A stretch of 64,000 bases of DNA from SHAN690 sp023262195 (GCA_038142005.1 JAYQJE010000003.1:186001-250000); one strand, 5' to 3'. Counted from the stretch's first letter, positions 8,011 to 17,079 are shown. Program-made: numbers and translations. The notes: generated by a model from the sequence alone, not told the origin.

Positions 8011-8477
8011 TAGCAACAACCTGACCCTGGAGCGCACGAACTACTAGAATGGATATCGGCCAGTTTCACCTTTGGTTTCATCACCGGGATTCCACAATTG
8101 TCTTTTGCCAAGCAATCGGTTTGCTTAGACGTAAGCACGAAATTTGTCCCATCGAACGCCAGGCCGTATTTACCAATGGTTTCAGCTTGATACTCTACTT
8201 CGATTTCTGCATCTTCCAAGCCAAGTTTTGACTCTGATAGCTCAATGATATTCAGTAGTTTGTCTGCATGTAGGCGATGGTTAAAGTCTATGCTACTCCA
8301 AAGCTGAAAGTTCACTACAGACTCGCTGCGCGTGGTTCCGCCACAATCGATAAAATCCTTGGTGATTTTACCTACTTCGGTAACGTGAAAATGAGCAGGA
8401 ACCTTGGCTCCATTGGGTAGTTTAAATGTGATTTTATCGAGGCCACTCAAGGCCTGCTTTACTTCGGATAATTTCAT
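8010..8477 (-). CDS. DUF6428 family protein of the ars operon
   Basis: A 155-residue soluble protein. The segments PAHFHVTEVG, DCGGTTR, VVNFQLW and LTSKQTDCLAKDNCG and the cysteine-rich end CAPGSGCC match the Bacteroidota family DUF6428, usually found beside ArsR regulators. The clustered cysteines (C-terminal CAPGSGCC and the DCLAKDNC pair) suggest thiol-based binding of arsenite or another soft metal, but this is inference. Its stop overlaps the start of the next gene (TAATG) and it begins about 36 bases after arsR, so all three genes form one operon. Confidence 0.75.
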   Translation of the reverse strand: MKLSEVKQALSGLDKITFKLPNGAKVPAHFHVTEVGKITKDFIDCGGTTRSESVVNFQLWSSIDFNHRLHADKLLNIIELSESKLGLEDAEIEVEYQAETIGKYGLAFDGTNFVLTSKQTDCLAKDNCGIPVMKPKVKLADIHSSSSCAPGSGCC

Positions 8478-8513
8478 TATTCTCTATTTAATTCATTAGA
8501 TGTGGCGGTGGAA

Positions 8514-8843
8514 TCAGCAGCAATCACTAACCTTCAAGTCTTGATTCAAGAAATCACTCACGAGGCTTTTCATTTTAGACCAGTTCTCTTTATCGATGCA
8601 ATAACACATGCTGGTACCTTCAATGCTTCCTTTGATCAGCCCCATGCTTTTGAGTTCTTTCAAATGCTGTGATGTAGTGGCCTGCGCTAGGCCAATCTCT
8701 TCAACCAGCTCACCGCAAACACAGGCATTAATACTGAATAAATGCTGTAAAATAGCTACCCGTGCAGGGTGACCAAAGGCTTTTGCCAATGATGCAATTT
8801 CGTTTTGTTGGTCGGAAAATATTTCGGATTTGACTAATCCCAT
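8514..8843 (-). CDS. arsR: ArsR/SmtB family transcriptional regulator
   Basis: A 109-residue winged-helix repressor. The helix-turn-helix runs over QATTSQHLKELKSMGLI. The helix before it carries a CVC pair (NACVCGELVEE), the alpha-3 type metalloid site used by arsenite-responsive ArsR proteins. Cysteines at the extreme end (VSDCC) may add a ligand. It would bind the operator upstream and release when As(III) or Sb(III) is bound. A perfect 8-base inverted repeat lies 4 bases before the start codon, supporting autoregulation. Confidence 0.9.
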   Translation of the reverse strand: MGLVKSEIFSDQQNEIASLAKAFGHPARVAILQHLFSINACVCGELVEEIGLAQATTSQHLKELKSMGLIKGSIEGTSMCYCIDKENWSKMKSLVSDFLNQDLKVSDCC

Positions 8844-8847
8844 TCCT

Positions 8848-8877
8848 TTAATCGTTTAATTGCAATATTACGATTAA
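8848..8877. promoter_or_regulatory. Candidate ArsR operator
   Basis: A perfect inverted repeat, TTAATCGT at 8848-8855 and ACGATTAA at 8870-8877, separated by 14 AT-rich bases. It lies immediately upstream of the arsR start codon (8843, minus strand), the usual location of the site by which ArsR represses its own operon. Binding is inferred from symmetry and position. Confidence 0.65.
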
Positions 8878-8923
8878 TAAACCACTTCTTTATACAAAAA
8901 GACGAGATATTTAAAAAGTATTG

Positions 8924-9145
8924 TTAGTCGCACTCCGCAGGAAAATGGTCGAGAATCCCATATTTACACTCTGCTACGGCCACATTGGTGTAGGTTTCTC
9001 CATCGCAACCGCATACTGGTTGATAGAAGTTTTCATCATAATCAATTACCTCGCAATATTGAGGTGTAGGTTGTGAGCAATCGCCAGAACAGCTCTGAAG
9101 CGCTATAGCCGCAAAGCAAATTATACCTGAAAGAAAATATTTCAT
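8924..9145 (-). CDS. Small Kazal-like lipoprotein
   Basis: A 73-residue secreted lipoprotein. The signal peptide MKYFLSGIICFAAIALQSC ends in a lipobox (LQSC). The mature part has five or six cysteines in a Kazal-type arrangement, including the typical DxxFYQPVCGCDGETYTN core. Kazal domains are usually serine-protease inhibitors, so a surface-anchored protease inhibitor is possible. The start is the ATG at 9145; earlier in-frame ATGs would precede the signal peptide. Stands alone between arsR and the monooxygenase-like gene. Confidence 0.65.
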   Translation of the reverse strand: MKYFLSGIICFAAIALQSCSGDCSQPTPQYCEVIDYDENFYQPVCGCDGETYTNVAVAECKYGILDHFPAECD

Positions 9146-9245
9146 CATGATCATGGTAAACGCCAATTATATAGACAAATTGAGAAGCTTAACAACTTCA
9201 TTGGTTTGAAATGATAAAAAGGTAAATCAGTATGAGATTTTGGTC

Positions 9246-9566
9246 TCACTTTTTTATGGAATCCAACTGGTCTTTGATCATATCCATAGTGTGAATCGCA
9301 GTAAAGGAAGCATAGCAAGACTTCATAACCGAGCGGGCTTGCTCAGCGCTTGGTGGCAGATGATCGCCAGATGCTTCCCAGGTTTCGCGGTCGGGCCACT
9401 GAGCGTAGGCAATATATTCCAACTCATTAACGCGGTGCAACCGAGAACCCAAACCGCCCTCATATTTTTTAATCCGATTCGTCATCTCAGACCACGCTTC
9501 GATGAAATCCCGAATCCTATGCTTGGAATCAGGTTTGATTTTTATCTGATAGACGACACAAAACAT
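9246..9566 (-). CDS. Antibiotic-biosynthesis-monooxygenase-like (dimeric alpha-beta barrel) protein
   Basis: About 106 residues starting FCVVYQIKIKPD, with EYIAYAQWPDRETWEAS in the middle. This pattern of short strands and the conserved YAQWPDRETWE region resembles ABM-superfamily ferredoxin-like proteins. These include small monooxygenases and many stress proteins of unknown substrate. The start is set at 9566, just after the stop of the upstream methyltransferase gene; a start 27 bases earlier would overlap that gene. Probably co-transcribed with it. No substrate can be inferred. Confidence 0.6.
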   Translation of the reverse strand: MFCVVYQIKIKPDSKHRIRDFIEAWSEMTNRIKKYEGGLGSRLHRVNELEYIAYAQWPDRETWEASGDHLPPSAEQARSVMKSCYASFTAIHTMDMIKDQLDSIKK

Positions 9567-9573
9567 TTTCGCT

Positions 9574-10335
9574 CTATTGATTAAACAAAACAATACCGAC
9601 AGCTACCGAGAGGTTCAAGGAGTCTAACGTTCCCTTCATTGGAATGGTGATGGCTTGTGCAGATTCTTTCCAGAACTCGCTGATACCTTTAGCCTCTGAA
9701 CCAAATACGTACGCCAATGGACCACCCTTCAAAGCCTGTCTATAATCAATACTGTTTGGGGCAATTGATGTTGCATAGACCTTGATTTTGTTTTGGCCCA
9801 ACCAATCCAGTGCCTCGCCATTTGAACAAAATACCGCATTAACACTCAAGAATGCTCCTCTACTATTCCGAATTACATTCGGGTTGAAAAGGTCGATTTC
9901 CGCATCGGTGACTAAAACGTTCGTGATTCCAGCGGCTTCGCATGTCCTCAATATGGCGCCAAGGTTTCCAGGTTTTTCTGGAGACTCTAAAACCACTGTT
10001 ACCTGATCTGGTTTAAGTTCATCAAGGCTTCGATGCCAAGTTTTAAAAATGCCTATGTAATTGCCCGGCACATTTTGATAAGTCAATTCATCAAACAGCG
10101 GTTTTGTTAGGCATATCAAGTCTATCTCGTACCCATAGCGTTCCGTCAATTCCTCTGCCTTGATGTAAGATTCGCTAAACAATACGGATTGCGGGCGTAT
10201 CGACTTGGAATGGGCCATATCGAGCTCTTCCCTACCCTCCATGACGAACAATGCTTCCTTCTTACGATTGCGCGATTTGGCTAGTGATTTAAAGAACTTA
10301 TATCGAGGATTTGAGAAGCTGCTGATTTCAATCAT
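9574..10335 (-). CDS. SpoU/TrmH family RNA 2'-O-methyltransferase
   Basis: About 253 residues. The C-terminal SPOUT knot has all three motifs: PGNLGAILRTCEAAG, YVFGSEAKGIS and IPMKGTLDSLNLSVAVGI. The N-terminal part carries the substrate-binding domain found in RlmB/TrmH proteins. It would 2'-O-methylate a ribose in rRNA or tRNA using S-adenosylmethionine. The exact target cannot be told from sequence alone. I prefer the ATG at 10335 over one 9 bases upstream. Tightly packed between aroQ and the ABM-like gene, same strand. Confidence 0.9.
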   Translation of the reverse strand: MIEISSFSNPRYKFFKSLAKSRNRKKEALFVMEGREELDMAHSKSIRPQSVLFSESYIKAEELTERYGYEIDLICLTKPLFDELTYQNVPGNYIGIFKTWHRSLDELKPDQVTVVLESPEKPGNLGAILRTCEAAGITNVLVTDAEIDLFNPNVIRNSRGAFLSVNAVFCSNGEALDWLGQNKIKVYATSIAPNSIDYRQALKGGPLAYVFGSEAKGISEFWKESAQAITIPMKGTLDSLNLSVAVGIVLFNQ

Positions 10336-10345
10336 AATCGGCAAG

Positions 10346-10768
10346 TCAGCTTTTCAAAAACTGAAGAATTCCCAATCGATAACTGTCCATTCCAAACCCG
10401 CTTATGCTGCCAACACAAGCGCTACCCAAATAGCTCACATGGCGAAAGTCTTCTCGTTTGAAGATATTGCTAATGTGTATTTCGATGCACGGCACAGCAA
10501 TGGCGGCTATCGTATCAGCTATCGCCACCGAAGTATGTGTATAAGCTCCGGCATTGATTAAAATACCCTCAACCTTTGAAGCGGCCAGTTTTTGAAGCTG
10601 CGTCACCAATTCGCCTTCCACGTTGCTCTGCACATATTCGATCTCTACATCTGTAAACTCATCTTTGAGTTTCGCAAGGTATGTCTCAACGCTTTCATGG
10701 CCATAAATATCAGGCTCACGCGATCCTAACAAATTCAAGTTGGGACCGTTTACAATGGCAATCTTCAT
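10346..10768 (-). CDS. aroQ: 3-dehydroquinate dehydratase, type II
   Basis: A 140-residue shikimate-pathway enzyme that converts 3-dehydroquinate to 3-dehydroshikimate. Characteristic motifs are GPNLNLLGSREPDIYG at the N-terminus (with the flexible-loop Arg and catalytic Tyr), INAGAYTHTSVAI in the middle, and CIEIHISN with HxS later. Full length. Divergent from xerD, with about 85 bases between them that must hold both promoters. Confidence 0.95.
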   Translation of the reverse strand: MKIAIVNGPNLNLLGSREPDIYGHESVETYLAKLKDEFTDVEIEYVQSNVEGELVTQLQKLAASKVEGILINAGAYTHTSVAIADTIAAIAVPCIEIHISNIFKREDFRHVSYLGSACVGSISGFGMDSYRLGILQFLKS

Positions 10769-10855
10769 AGTTCGAAAATATAAACGCTTTAGCTTGTATA
10801 ACCCATTCGGTCGCGATTTGATTGAAAAGCAGAAATACGCACCTTCACCATCAAG

Positions 10856-11764
10856 ATGTGGGATTCACACAAAAAAGGATTTAAGGCCTACCTGAGATTA
10901 GAGCGAACCCTTAGCGAAAACAGCGTTGATGCATACCTCCGCGATGTTGATAAACTAAGTTCTTATGCCGAGGTTGAAGGTATTGGGGCACCATCAAAGG
11001 TTAAGCTCAAGCACTTGCAATCTTTTGTAAAAACACTGGTTGAGATGGGATTAGCTACCTATTCCCAAGCTCGTATAATAAGTGGAGTTAAAGCCTTTTT
11101 TCAATATCTAGAATCGGAAGGTGAGATTGACTCGAACCAAACAGAACTACTGGAGGCTCCAAAAATAGGTAGGTCATTACCAGACACCTTAAACAACGCA
11201 GAAATAGAGTCGATGCTGGCCAGTATTGATCGCAGCAAACCAGAGGGTGAACGCAATCGCGCCATTATTGAAACGATGTACGCTTGCGGGTTACGAGTGT
11301 CTGAACTGGTTACACTCTTGTTGTCGAACTTATATCTCAAAGAAGGATACATTAAGGTCGTTGGAAAAGGAAATAAGGAGCGGCTCATTCCAATACACGA
11401 TGAAGCAATAAAGAGCATAAATAATTACGTTGAGAATGTCCGAGTACACATTCCAATTGCGCCAAACATGCAAGACTTTGTCTTTTTAAATAGGCGTGGT
11501 TCAAAGCTGAGCCGTGTGATGATCTTTTACATAATCAGAGACCTAGCTGAAAGAGCAGGCATTCGAAAAAAAATTAGTCCACACACTTTGCGGCACAGTT
11601 TTGCAACGGAATTGGTTGAAAATGGTGCTGATCTGCGGGCGGTCCAAGAAATGCTCGGACATGTGTCTATTACCACCACAGAAGTATATACCCATCTCGA
11701 CAGAAAATACCTCGCAGATACGGTGCATCAGTTTCACCCACTTTACAATGGGAAAATCAAATAA
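10856..11764 (+). CDS. xerD: XerC/XerD-type tyrosine recombinase
   Basis: A 302-residue site-specific recombinase. The N-terminal SAM-like DNA-binding domain is followed by the catalytic domain with CGLRVSEL (catalytic Arg), the Lys strand KVVGKGNKER, HTLRHSFAT (HxxR), MLGHVSITTT (second His) and the nucleophilic Tyr in VYTHL. It probably resolves chromosome dimers at dif with a partner. Whether it is XerC or XerD is not decided by sequence here. It is not beside phage or integron genes, consistent with a housekeeping role. Confidence 0.9.
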   Translation: MWDSHKKGFKAYLRLERTLSENSVDAYLRDVDKLSSYAEVEGIGAPSKVKLKHLQSFVKTLVEMGLATYSQARIISGVKAFFQYLESEGEIDSNQTELLEAPKIGRSLPDTLNNAEIESMLASIDRSKPEGERNRAIIETMYACGLRVSELVTLLLSNLYLKEGYIKVVGKGNKERLIPIHDEAIKSINNYVENVRVHIPIAPNMQDFVFLNRRGSKLSRVMIFYIIRDLAERAGIRKKISPHTLRHSFATELVENGADLRAVQEMLGHVSITTTEVYTHLDRKYLADTVHQFHPLYNGKIK

Positions 11765-11796
11765 AAAGGGCACCACTTGAAAAGTGATGCCCTTTG
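11764..11796. terminator. Bidirectional rho-independent terminator
   Basis: A stem-loop AAAGGGCAcCACTT / AAGTGaTGCCCTTT with a short loop lies directly after the xerD stop codon and before the convergent lipoprotein gene. The minus-strand side is followed by a T-rich tract (TTTTTAT) and the plus side by a weaker one, so it can end both transcripts. Confidence 0.75.
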
Positions 11797-11823
11797 ATTT
11801 GAGGAGGTTATTTCTCGCTTATT

Positions 11824-12437
11824 CTACCAATCTAGCTCTAATACACCACTGTTCAGTGTGACTTTGGTGGTTTGATCCGATTCGAGAATCATTTCAAGCG
11901 TTGGAATGGTGGCAGAAAACACTCCATTCTCAATGGTGTAGTCAATTTTCTCCGTTGAGGGAGAAAGGAAATTTTCACCTTCATATTCATGCCCTGTATT
12001 CACAAACATGCTCATATAGAAATTGACTGAATCACTTGTTTCTCCTGGAAATCGGCTTTTGCTGAAATATGCGGTACCTGAGGTGGTGGGTTTTTCTTTA
12101 AAGGTAATTCCCAGACCGATGGTTGCTTCAGTATTTCCATCATTCCCTTGTAAGTCCAGTTGCTCTTTTGAGCTAAGATTTACTTGATATCTATAGGCAG
12201 TTTGCCCTGTGAGATGCTCGTCCCACTTTGATAGAACGTGTCCAAATCGAATACTACGTATGTCTCAGGTAAGTTGTTGCTGTTGTTCGAGTTGGTATTG
12301 TCTGAACCATCATCATCTTCGGCTTCTGCGTCAAAGTTTATGGCGGTTTCATCGGTACATCCTTCTTTTTTGCATGAAGTAGAAGTGAAAAAAAGCGTAG
12401 AAATTAGAACTATGCTTAGGTACGATTTGATTCTCAT
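11824..12437 (-). CDS. Secreted lipoprotein of unknown function (frameshifted in this sequence)
   Basis: The N-terminus is a lipoprotein signal, MRIKSYLSIVLISTLFFTSTSC, followed by an acidic, Asn/Ser-rich linker. The frame stops at 12180, but coding continues in the next frame from there to 11824 without other stops. The second part has beta-rich segments such as ATIGLGITFKEKPTTSGTAYF and ends in VTLNSGVLELDW. Joined, the protein is about 204 residues. The break near 12183 can be fixed by one added base. I do not recognise the family; it may be an outer-membrane or surface lipoprotein. Confidence 0.6.
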
Positions 12438-12490
12438 AAGTTTAGAATTAGATTGTGTGACAAATTAATCATTGATATTATTGACAACGA

Positions 12491-14493
12491 ATGAGGCATA
12501 TGCCTTATTCGAAAAAAAGCAAACAATTGAGTCTGGATTGGATATATAAAATTGTGAGTATTAGAGGTCTTAAAATGCCAATTGGCGCATTATTCTGCGC
12601 TGCCTTGGCCATCTCTCTATACCTCACCGCCATTGGTCATGGGTTTGTTCTTGACGACAACCTAGTCATCACATCAAACACCCATATTCAAGAGGGTATG
12701 GGCGGAATACCAGATTTATTGAAATACAACTATGCCCATGGGCATGATGGATATAATGACGGACTTTATCGCCCGCTCTCCTTGGTGTCGTTTGCTATTG
12801 GGCAAGCAATGCATGAATTAAACCCGAGTATTCTGCACATCACTCAGGCTTTATTCTACGGACTTTTAGTGCTAATGCTTTATCTCTGGCTTAGCCAACT
12901 CTTCGTTGACCATAAAGCAGCGGTGTTTTGGATTGTTGTGCTCTTTACTGTGCACCCTATTCATACTGAGGTAGTGGCAAATATCAAAAGTAGAGACGAG
13001 CTTTTCGCCCTGCTTTTTTTCGCAATAGCCGCTTGGCAATTTACGCTCTGGTTAAACTCCAGAAAAGTCACGTCACTGATATGGGCCATGCTATTTATGC
13101 TTTTAGCCAGTTTCAGCAAGGAAAGTGCTGTCACCTTCATCGCCATTATTCCATTGATTGCCATTTATCTAAAATCCAATCGCAAGACGGTTGCCTTGGG
13201 ATCTTTAGCCATGAGTGCTCCGGTGGCACTGTTCCTCATCATTCGCAGCCTAGTATTATCAAATCTGGGCGAAGTGGATTCTGGAGTAGCTAACCTGCTG
13301 CAGAATAGCCTAATTGAAATGGGAGGTATTGCAGAGCGCATAGTGACCTCTGCTACAATTCAAGGATTGTATATCGAAAAGTTGTTTTTTCCTGTAAAAC
13401 TCTCGCATGACTATTCATTTAATGCCATACCTGTGGTAGGCTTTTCGTCATTGATCGGACTACTTTGGTTGATTATCAATGTGGGGTTCATAGGCCTCGG
13501 AGTTTGGGGTGCAATGCAGCAAAAGCTTTGGGCATTCGGCATATTGTTTTACTACATCACCATTTCTGTTGTTTCCAACCTATTCATTTTAATTGGCGCC
13601 ATGGCAGCCGAGCGTTTTGTATTTACACCATCGTTAGGGTGGGTAATCGCCATTGTATTTGCACTGTTTGGTGTGGAACGAATAAAAAAGTTTCGAACGC
13701 CTGCCTTGGCTGTAATCACTTTGGTTTTTACAGGGCTCACCTTATTCCGGATTCCGGATTGGAAATCTAATTTGGAGCTATTCACAACAGACGTTGAAGT
13801 ATCTGATAATAGTGCGCGTGCCCATTATAATGCAGGCACCGCATTAAACGATCATTCCAAAGCAAAACCGAGAGAGGCAAAAGAAAGCTTTGCCAAAGCA
13901 GAGTACCATCTAACTAGAGCCATCGAAATTTGGCCAGAATATCAAGATGCTTACAACAATCTGGGTATCACGTACATGAACTCGGGTGCAATTGAAAAAG
14001 CATATGAAACATATTCAACATTGATAAAGCGATTCCCCACTTATAACAAAGCCCGATACAATATGGGAATGACATGCTACAACCTAAAAAAGTATCCTGA
14101 GGCAGAGAAACACCTAGAAGTGTACCTCTCAGCATATCCAACCAATGTGAATGCGCTGCTCTATGCCGCGGAAGCTGAGGGGTATCAAAGTAAGTTTGGT
14201 GAAGCGCGTGAGCACCTATTGTCTCTTGTGGCGATTGACCCAAATAGCGTTAATGGTTACATGAAACTCGGAATTGCCAGTGGAATGCTACAAGACAATG
14301 AAAACGCTCTTAAGCACCTAAAAAAGCTGAGCAGCTTGCTCCTAAAAACGCAGATGTCAAAATCAACCTTGCCGTGTATTACTTATCTAACGGTGTCCCA
14401 AACGAAGCAAAGGCATATTTAGAGCAATGCTTGCAATACCACCCTGGTCACCCACGAGCCACTCAGTTACTCGCATCAATCAATGCTCAGTAA
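12491..14493 (+). CDS. TMTC-like membrane glycosyltransferase with C-terminal TPRs (frameshifted near its end)
   Basis: About 667 residues after repair. The N-terminal half is a multi-spanning GT-C type domain with the acidic first-loop motif FVLDDNLVI and the signatures YRPLSLVSF and VHPIHTEVVANIKSRDELF, all typical of the TMTC/PMT O-mannosyltransferase superfamily. From about residue 430 it carries TPR repeats (LGITYMNSGAIEKAYETY and several more). The frame ends early at 14422. Adding one A to the six-A run at 14320-14325 restores a further TPR and a natural end at 14493. It may glycosylate secreted proteins from the periplasmic side; sugar and target are unknown. Confidence 0.75.
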
Positions 14494-14861
14494 TCGCGCC
14501 TTTCAGTCTCCGACCTGTCTTTATAAAGTTCATTAAACAATGACTTAAATAAGGTCAACACAAGGCTGAATAATACAGCCCACCAAAAGCTGTCTACTTG
14601 AAACCCTGATACGATCCAATCGGCCATTATAATAATTACTGCGTTGATTACGAGTAGAAATAACCCCAGTGTGAGAATTGTAGCAGGAATAGTGAAAATT
14701 ATCAGTAGAGGTTTGACAAACTGATTAAGTATCGCTAAGGCTAAAGCAACCAATATGGCATAACCAAAGCCATCAACATGAACCCCTGATAATAGATAAG
14801 CACCTGCTAAAACGATAATGGCGTCCACCAGAGTTTTAATAAGAAAATCTTGAAGTGTCAT
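14487..14861 (-). CDS. YvlD-like / phage-holin-family small membrane protein
   Basis: About 124 residues with four predicted transmembrane helices: IIVLAGAYLLSGV, YAILVALALAILNQF, IIFTIPATILTLGLFLLVINAVIIIM and FWWAVLFSLVLTLF. The order and the central LNQFVKPLLIIFTIPATILTLG region fit the Phage_holin_4_2 (YvlD) family. Despite the family name, these are ordinary chromosomal inner-membrane proteins, and no phage genes lie near. Its end overlaps the end of the TMTC-like gene. Confidence 0.8.
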   Translation of the reverse strand: MTLQDFLIKTLVDAIIVLAGAYLLSGVHVDGFGYAILVALALAILNQFVKPLLIIFTIPATILTLGLFLLVINAVIIIMADWIVSGFQVDSFWWAVLFSLVLTLFKSLFNELYKDRSETERRDY

Positions 14862-14869
14862 ACGCAAGG

Positions 14870-15505
14870 TTAACCAAATACACTCACACCTACAACCAAC
14901 AGTAGCGTTGCCAATGCTGAAATAAACAGGGTAAATAATGAAATGAATAAAGCAATTACCCCAAGCGTTTTTGATTTTTTATCATCAATCTTTAGCGCCT
15001 TAATGGCAAATACAATGGACAAAAGTCCAAATGCCAACCCAAGGAAAGGGATGTACATCAAAACCATAATATTCAAAATGGCAACCAACACCGCAATAAA
15101 TCCAATTATGGAAGCGCTTACTTTTTTTGGCTCATCATCCTCGTCATCCTTGGGTTCCTCATAGTTATTCTCCTGCCATTTTAAATCAGGTATTTTATCC
15201 GAATGTGGGCGAAACTTTGAGTCGTTTTTAATCCGCTTTGCTTTCGCCAACTCAACCATTTTGGGAATAGTATGTGCAGCGCGCATAACAGCAGTTTGCT
15301 CCAAAGGTTGGTCAGAAACTTCGCCTTGTATTTCATGACTAGGGCCTACCGTAATTTCACCTGGTCGCTGCCCTACTGAACCCACAGTTGACCATTCTGT
15401 TTCTTCTGCGTTAGATATTCTCACCTTAATGGCGCTGCTGTAATTTCTGCAGCCCGTTATAAGCGTACTGCATAGCATAATAAGGATAGTGAGGTTTCTG
15501 CTCAT
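14870..15505 (-). CDS. Lipoprotein with two C-terminal transmembrane helices
   Basis: About 211 residues from the ATG at 15505. The signal peptide MSRNLTILIMLCSTLITGC ends in a lipobox. A polar, charged middle follows with a strongly acidic run near EEPKDDEDDEPKK. Two hydrophobic hairpins close the protein: IIGFIAVLVAILNIMVLMYI with FLGLAFGLLSIVFAIKAL, and TLGVIALFISLFTLFISALA. The C-terminal part resembles the DUF4190-type small membrane domain. Probably a paired transcript with the YvlD-like gene 3 bases downstream. Function unknown. Confidence 0.65.
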   Translation of the reverse strand: MSRNLTILIMLCSTLITGCRNYSSAIKVRISNAEETEWSTVGSVGQRPGEITVGPSHEIQGEVSDQPLEQTAVMRAAHTIPKMVELAKAKRIKNDSKFRPHSDKIPDLKWQENNYEEPKDDEDDEPKKVSASIIGFIAVLVAILNIMVLMYIPFLGLAFGLLSIVFAIKALKIDDKKSKTLGVIALFISLFTLFISALATLLLVVGVSVFG

Positions 15506-15622
15506 GAAGGAAGCAAATATGGGGGGATTACTTATTCGAAATGACAATTATTAGATTCACTATGGTAAACTTAATTATGGAATACGGGAATTTCTATTTT
15601 TAACCTTTAAACTCTAAGACTA

Positions 15623-16135
15623 ATGAAAGTACTAACCACCCTTCTATTCAGCTTTCTCATAATTACACCATGCGCATTTGCAAGTAATTATAAACTCAAC
15701 GAATCAAACATTAACCAGCTCTTTGAACATAGCAATGACATTAGCATGCACATGGTTAATAGTGATGCCATGAAAGCCTATTTCTCAAGCCTACCCGCAG
15801 ATGAAAATGCGAAGTCTCAAACCACTGCTGCTATTATTGCGCTCGCTGTAACGATTGGAGGTGGAGTAGCTACGGGAGTTGTGTATCAGATCATTTCTAT
15901 AGCCACAGGTGGTGTTGGTGCACTGTTTTGTTGGCCTATACTTTTCGCTCCTCTTATTCCTTTTCATAGACTTTACCTCGGCACGGATGGCAATGGCTTT
16001 AAAGTAAGCGCTTTGTATTGTGTAACCCTGACCTGGTGTGGCTGGCTCAACATTATTGATGGAATAATGCTGCTCATAGACGATTCAAAGTCGAAATATA
16101 TTGGAAGCTCCAAGTATATAATGTGGGTAAATTAA
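15623..16135 (+). CDS. Secreted membrane protein with TM2-like domain
   Basis: A 170-residue protein. The signal peptide MKVLTTLLFSFLIITPCAFA is followed by SNYKLNES, a polar helix, a hydrophobic segment and then a TM2-like region, with the conserved turn PFHRLYLGTDG and a second hydrophobic strand around ALYCVTLTWCGWLNIIDGIMLLI. The tail ends in IMWVN. A clear paralog lies at 20134-20530 on the other strand, sharing the SNYKL start of the mature protein, the HRxYxGT turn and the aromatic end. The function of TM2 domains in bacteria is not established. Confidence 0.6.
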   Translation: MKVLTTLLFSFLIITPCAFASNYKLNESNINQLFEHSNDISMHMVNSDAMKAYFSSLPADENAKSQTTAAIIALAVTIGGGVATGVVYQIISIATGGVGALFCWPILFAPLIPFHRLYLGTDGNGFKVSALYCVTLTWCGWLNIIDGIMLLIDDSKSKYIGSSKYIMWVN

Positions 16136-17052
16136 TCGGCAGCGTCTAGTTCCCGAATAAAATGGTCTTTTTCTTGACCGGTTAGTGACTTGGTGGCATT
16201 CACTTGGTTCAAATACTCGGTTCGTAATTCTGTAGAATGCGCCTCGTCTATTTCTAGCGCAATTCTGTACTGAAATAGTCGATAGATCAAGTTGTTTGGG
16301 TTATCAGAAACCAGGATATCTGCATACTTTTTGGCAAGCCTATAGTCTTTCTCCAAATCATAATAAATCCGCATTAAAAAGTAAAGCGATTCGTTTCGCA
16401 GAAACGCATCGCTGCTCTTTGTCATCTCCGTCAAATAAGCCAGTCCTTTTTCTTTATCTCCCTCAGGGTAAAGCATCAAATATGGTCTGATCCAGAAATA
16501 GTCTTCATAGGCCAACCACATGAAGTAATAATACAAGCCTGCGGTCAAATGAAATGGCTCGTATTCATTCTCTCTACCAAATGAGTCACTGATCTGATCG
16601 ATGCACGTATTCAAATCGTTGGCTGCATTCAAATAATTATCATTTAGGAGCTCATGCCTTGTTTTGAAGGCATGCACAATGATGTAAGCAAAAAGATCCT
16701 CATTCGTTTCAAGTTTTGTTTCCTTAAGAATTTCTTTCGCCTTTCGAATATCCTTATTGAATCGATCGTTCCAGTAGTCATCTTCAAGCTTCCCCGCAAG
16801 TATTTGCGACCAAGCCACGTAGGCAGACATTAAATTCCATTTAGCAGATGCCGGATTGCTTTGGAGCTCTTTTTGAACAATGCTATCAGCCAAAACAAGT
16901 TCAAAATCATACAAATACCCAAAAGCCAAAGCAGCCTCTTTACCTTCCACAATCTGTGATTGCAGGGCAGCACTAAACCCAGAAAAAGATATGATAAGGA
17001 TGTAAAACTTTAGCCGTTTCAATGGAAAAACTATGAGGTGGCAAAGGTGCAT
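16132..17052 (-). CDS. Secreted TPR-like helical protein
   Basis: About 306 residues with an N-terminal hydrophobic segment (LKFYILIISFSGFSAALQS) that looks like a signal peptide. The rest is alpha-helical with TPR-like spacing, such as LMRIYYDLEKDYRLAKKYADIL, and several aromatic-rich helices. No catalytic motif is visible. It converges with the TM2-like gene and its 3' end overlaps that gene by a few bases. Likely a periplasmic or outer-membrane-associated scaffold; function unknown. Confidence 0.6.
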   Translation of the reverse strand: MHLCHLIVFPLKRLKFYILIISFSGFSAALQSQIVEGKEAALAFGYLYDFELVLADSIVQKELQSNPASAKWNLMSAYVAWSQILAGKLEDDYWNDRFNKDIRKAKEILKETKLETNEDLFAYIIVHAFKTRHELLNDNYLNAANDLNTCIDQISDSFGRENEYEPFHLTAGLYYYFMWLAYEDYFWIRPYLMLYPEGDKEKGLAYLTEMTKSSDAFLRNESLYFLMRIYYDLEKDYRLAKKYADILVSDNPNNLIYRLFQYRIALEIDEAHSTELRTEYLNQVNATKSLTGQEKDHFIRELDAAD

Positions 17053-17079
17053 TTAAACTGTAAATTCGCGGCCTGAGAA

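Noticed and set aside
10856..11764. Integrase marking a mobile element
   Set aside because: Length and motifs fit housekeeping XerC/D. There are no attachment repeats, cargo or transfer genes around it.
14487..14861. Phage remnant, suggested by the holin-family name
   Set aside because: The family is a common chromosomal membrane protein (YvlD-like), and no other phage gene is nearby.
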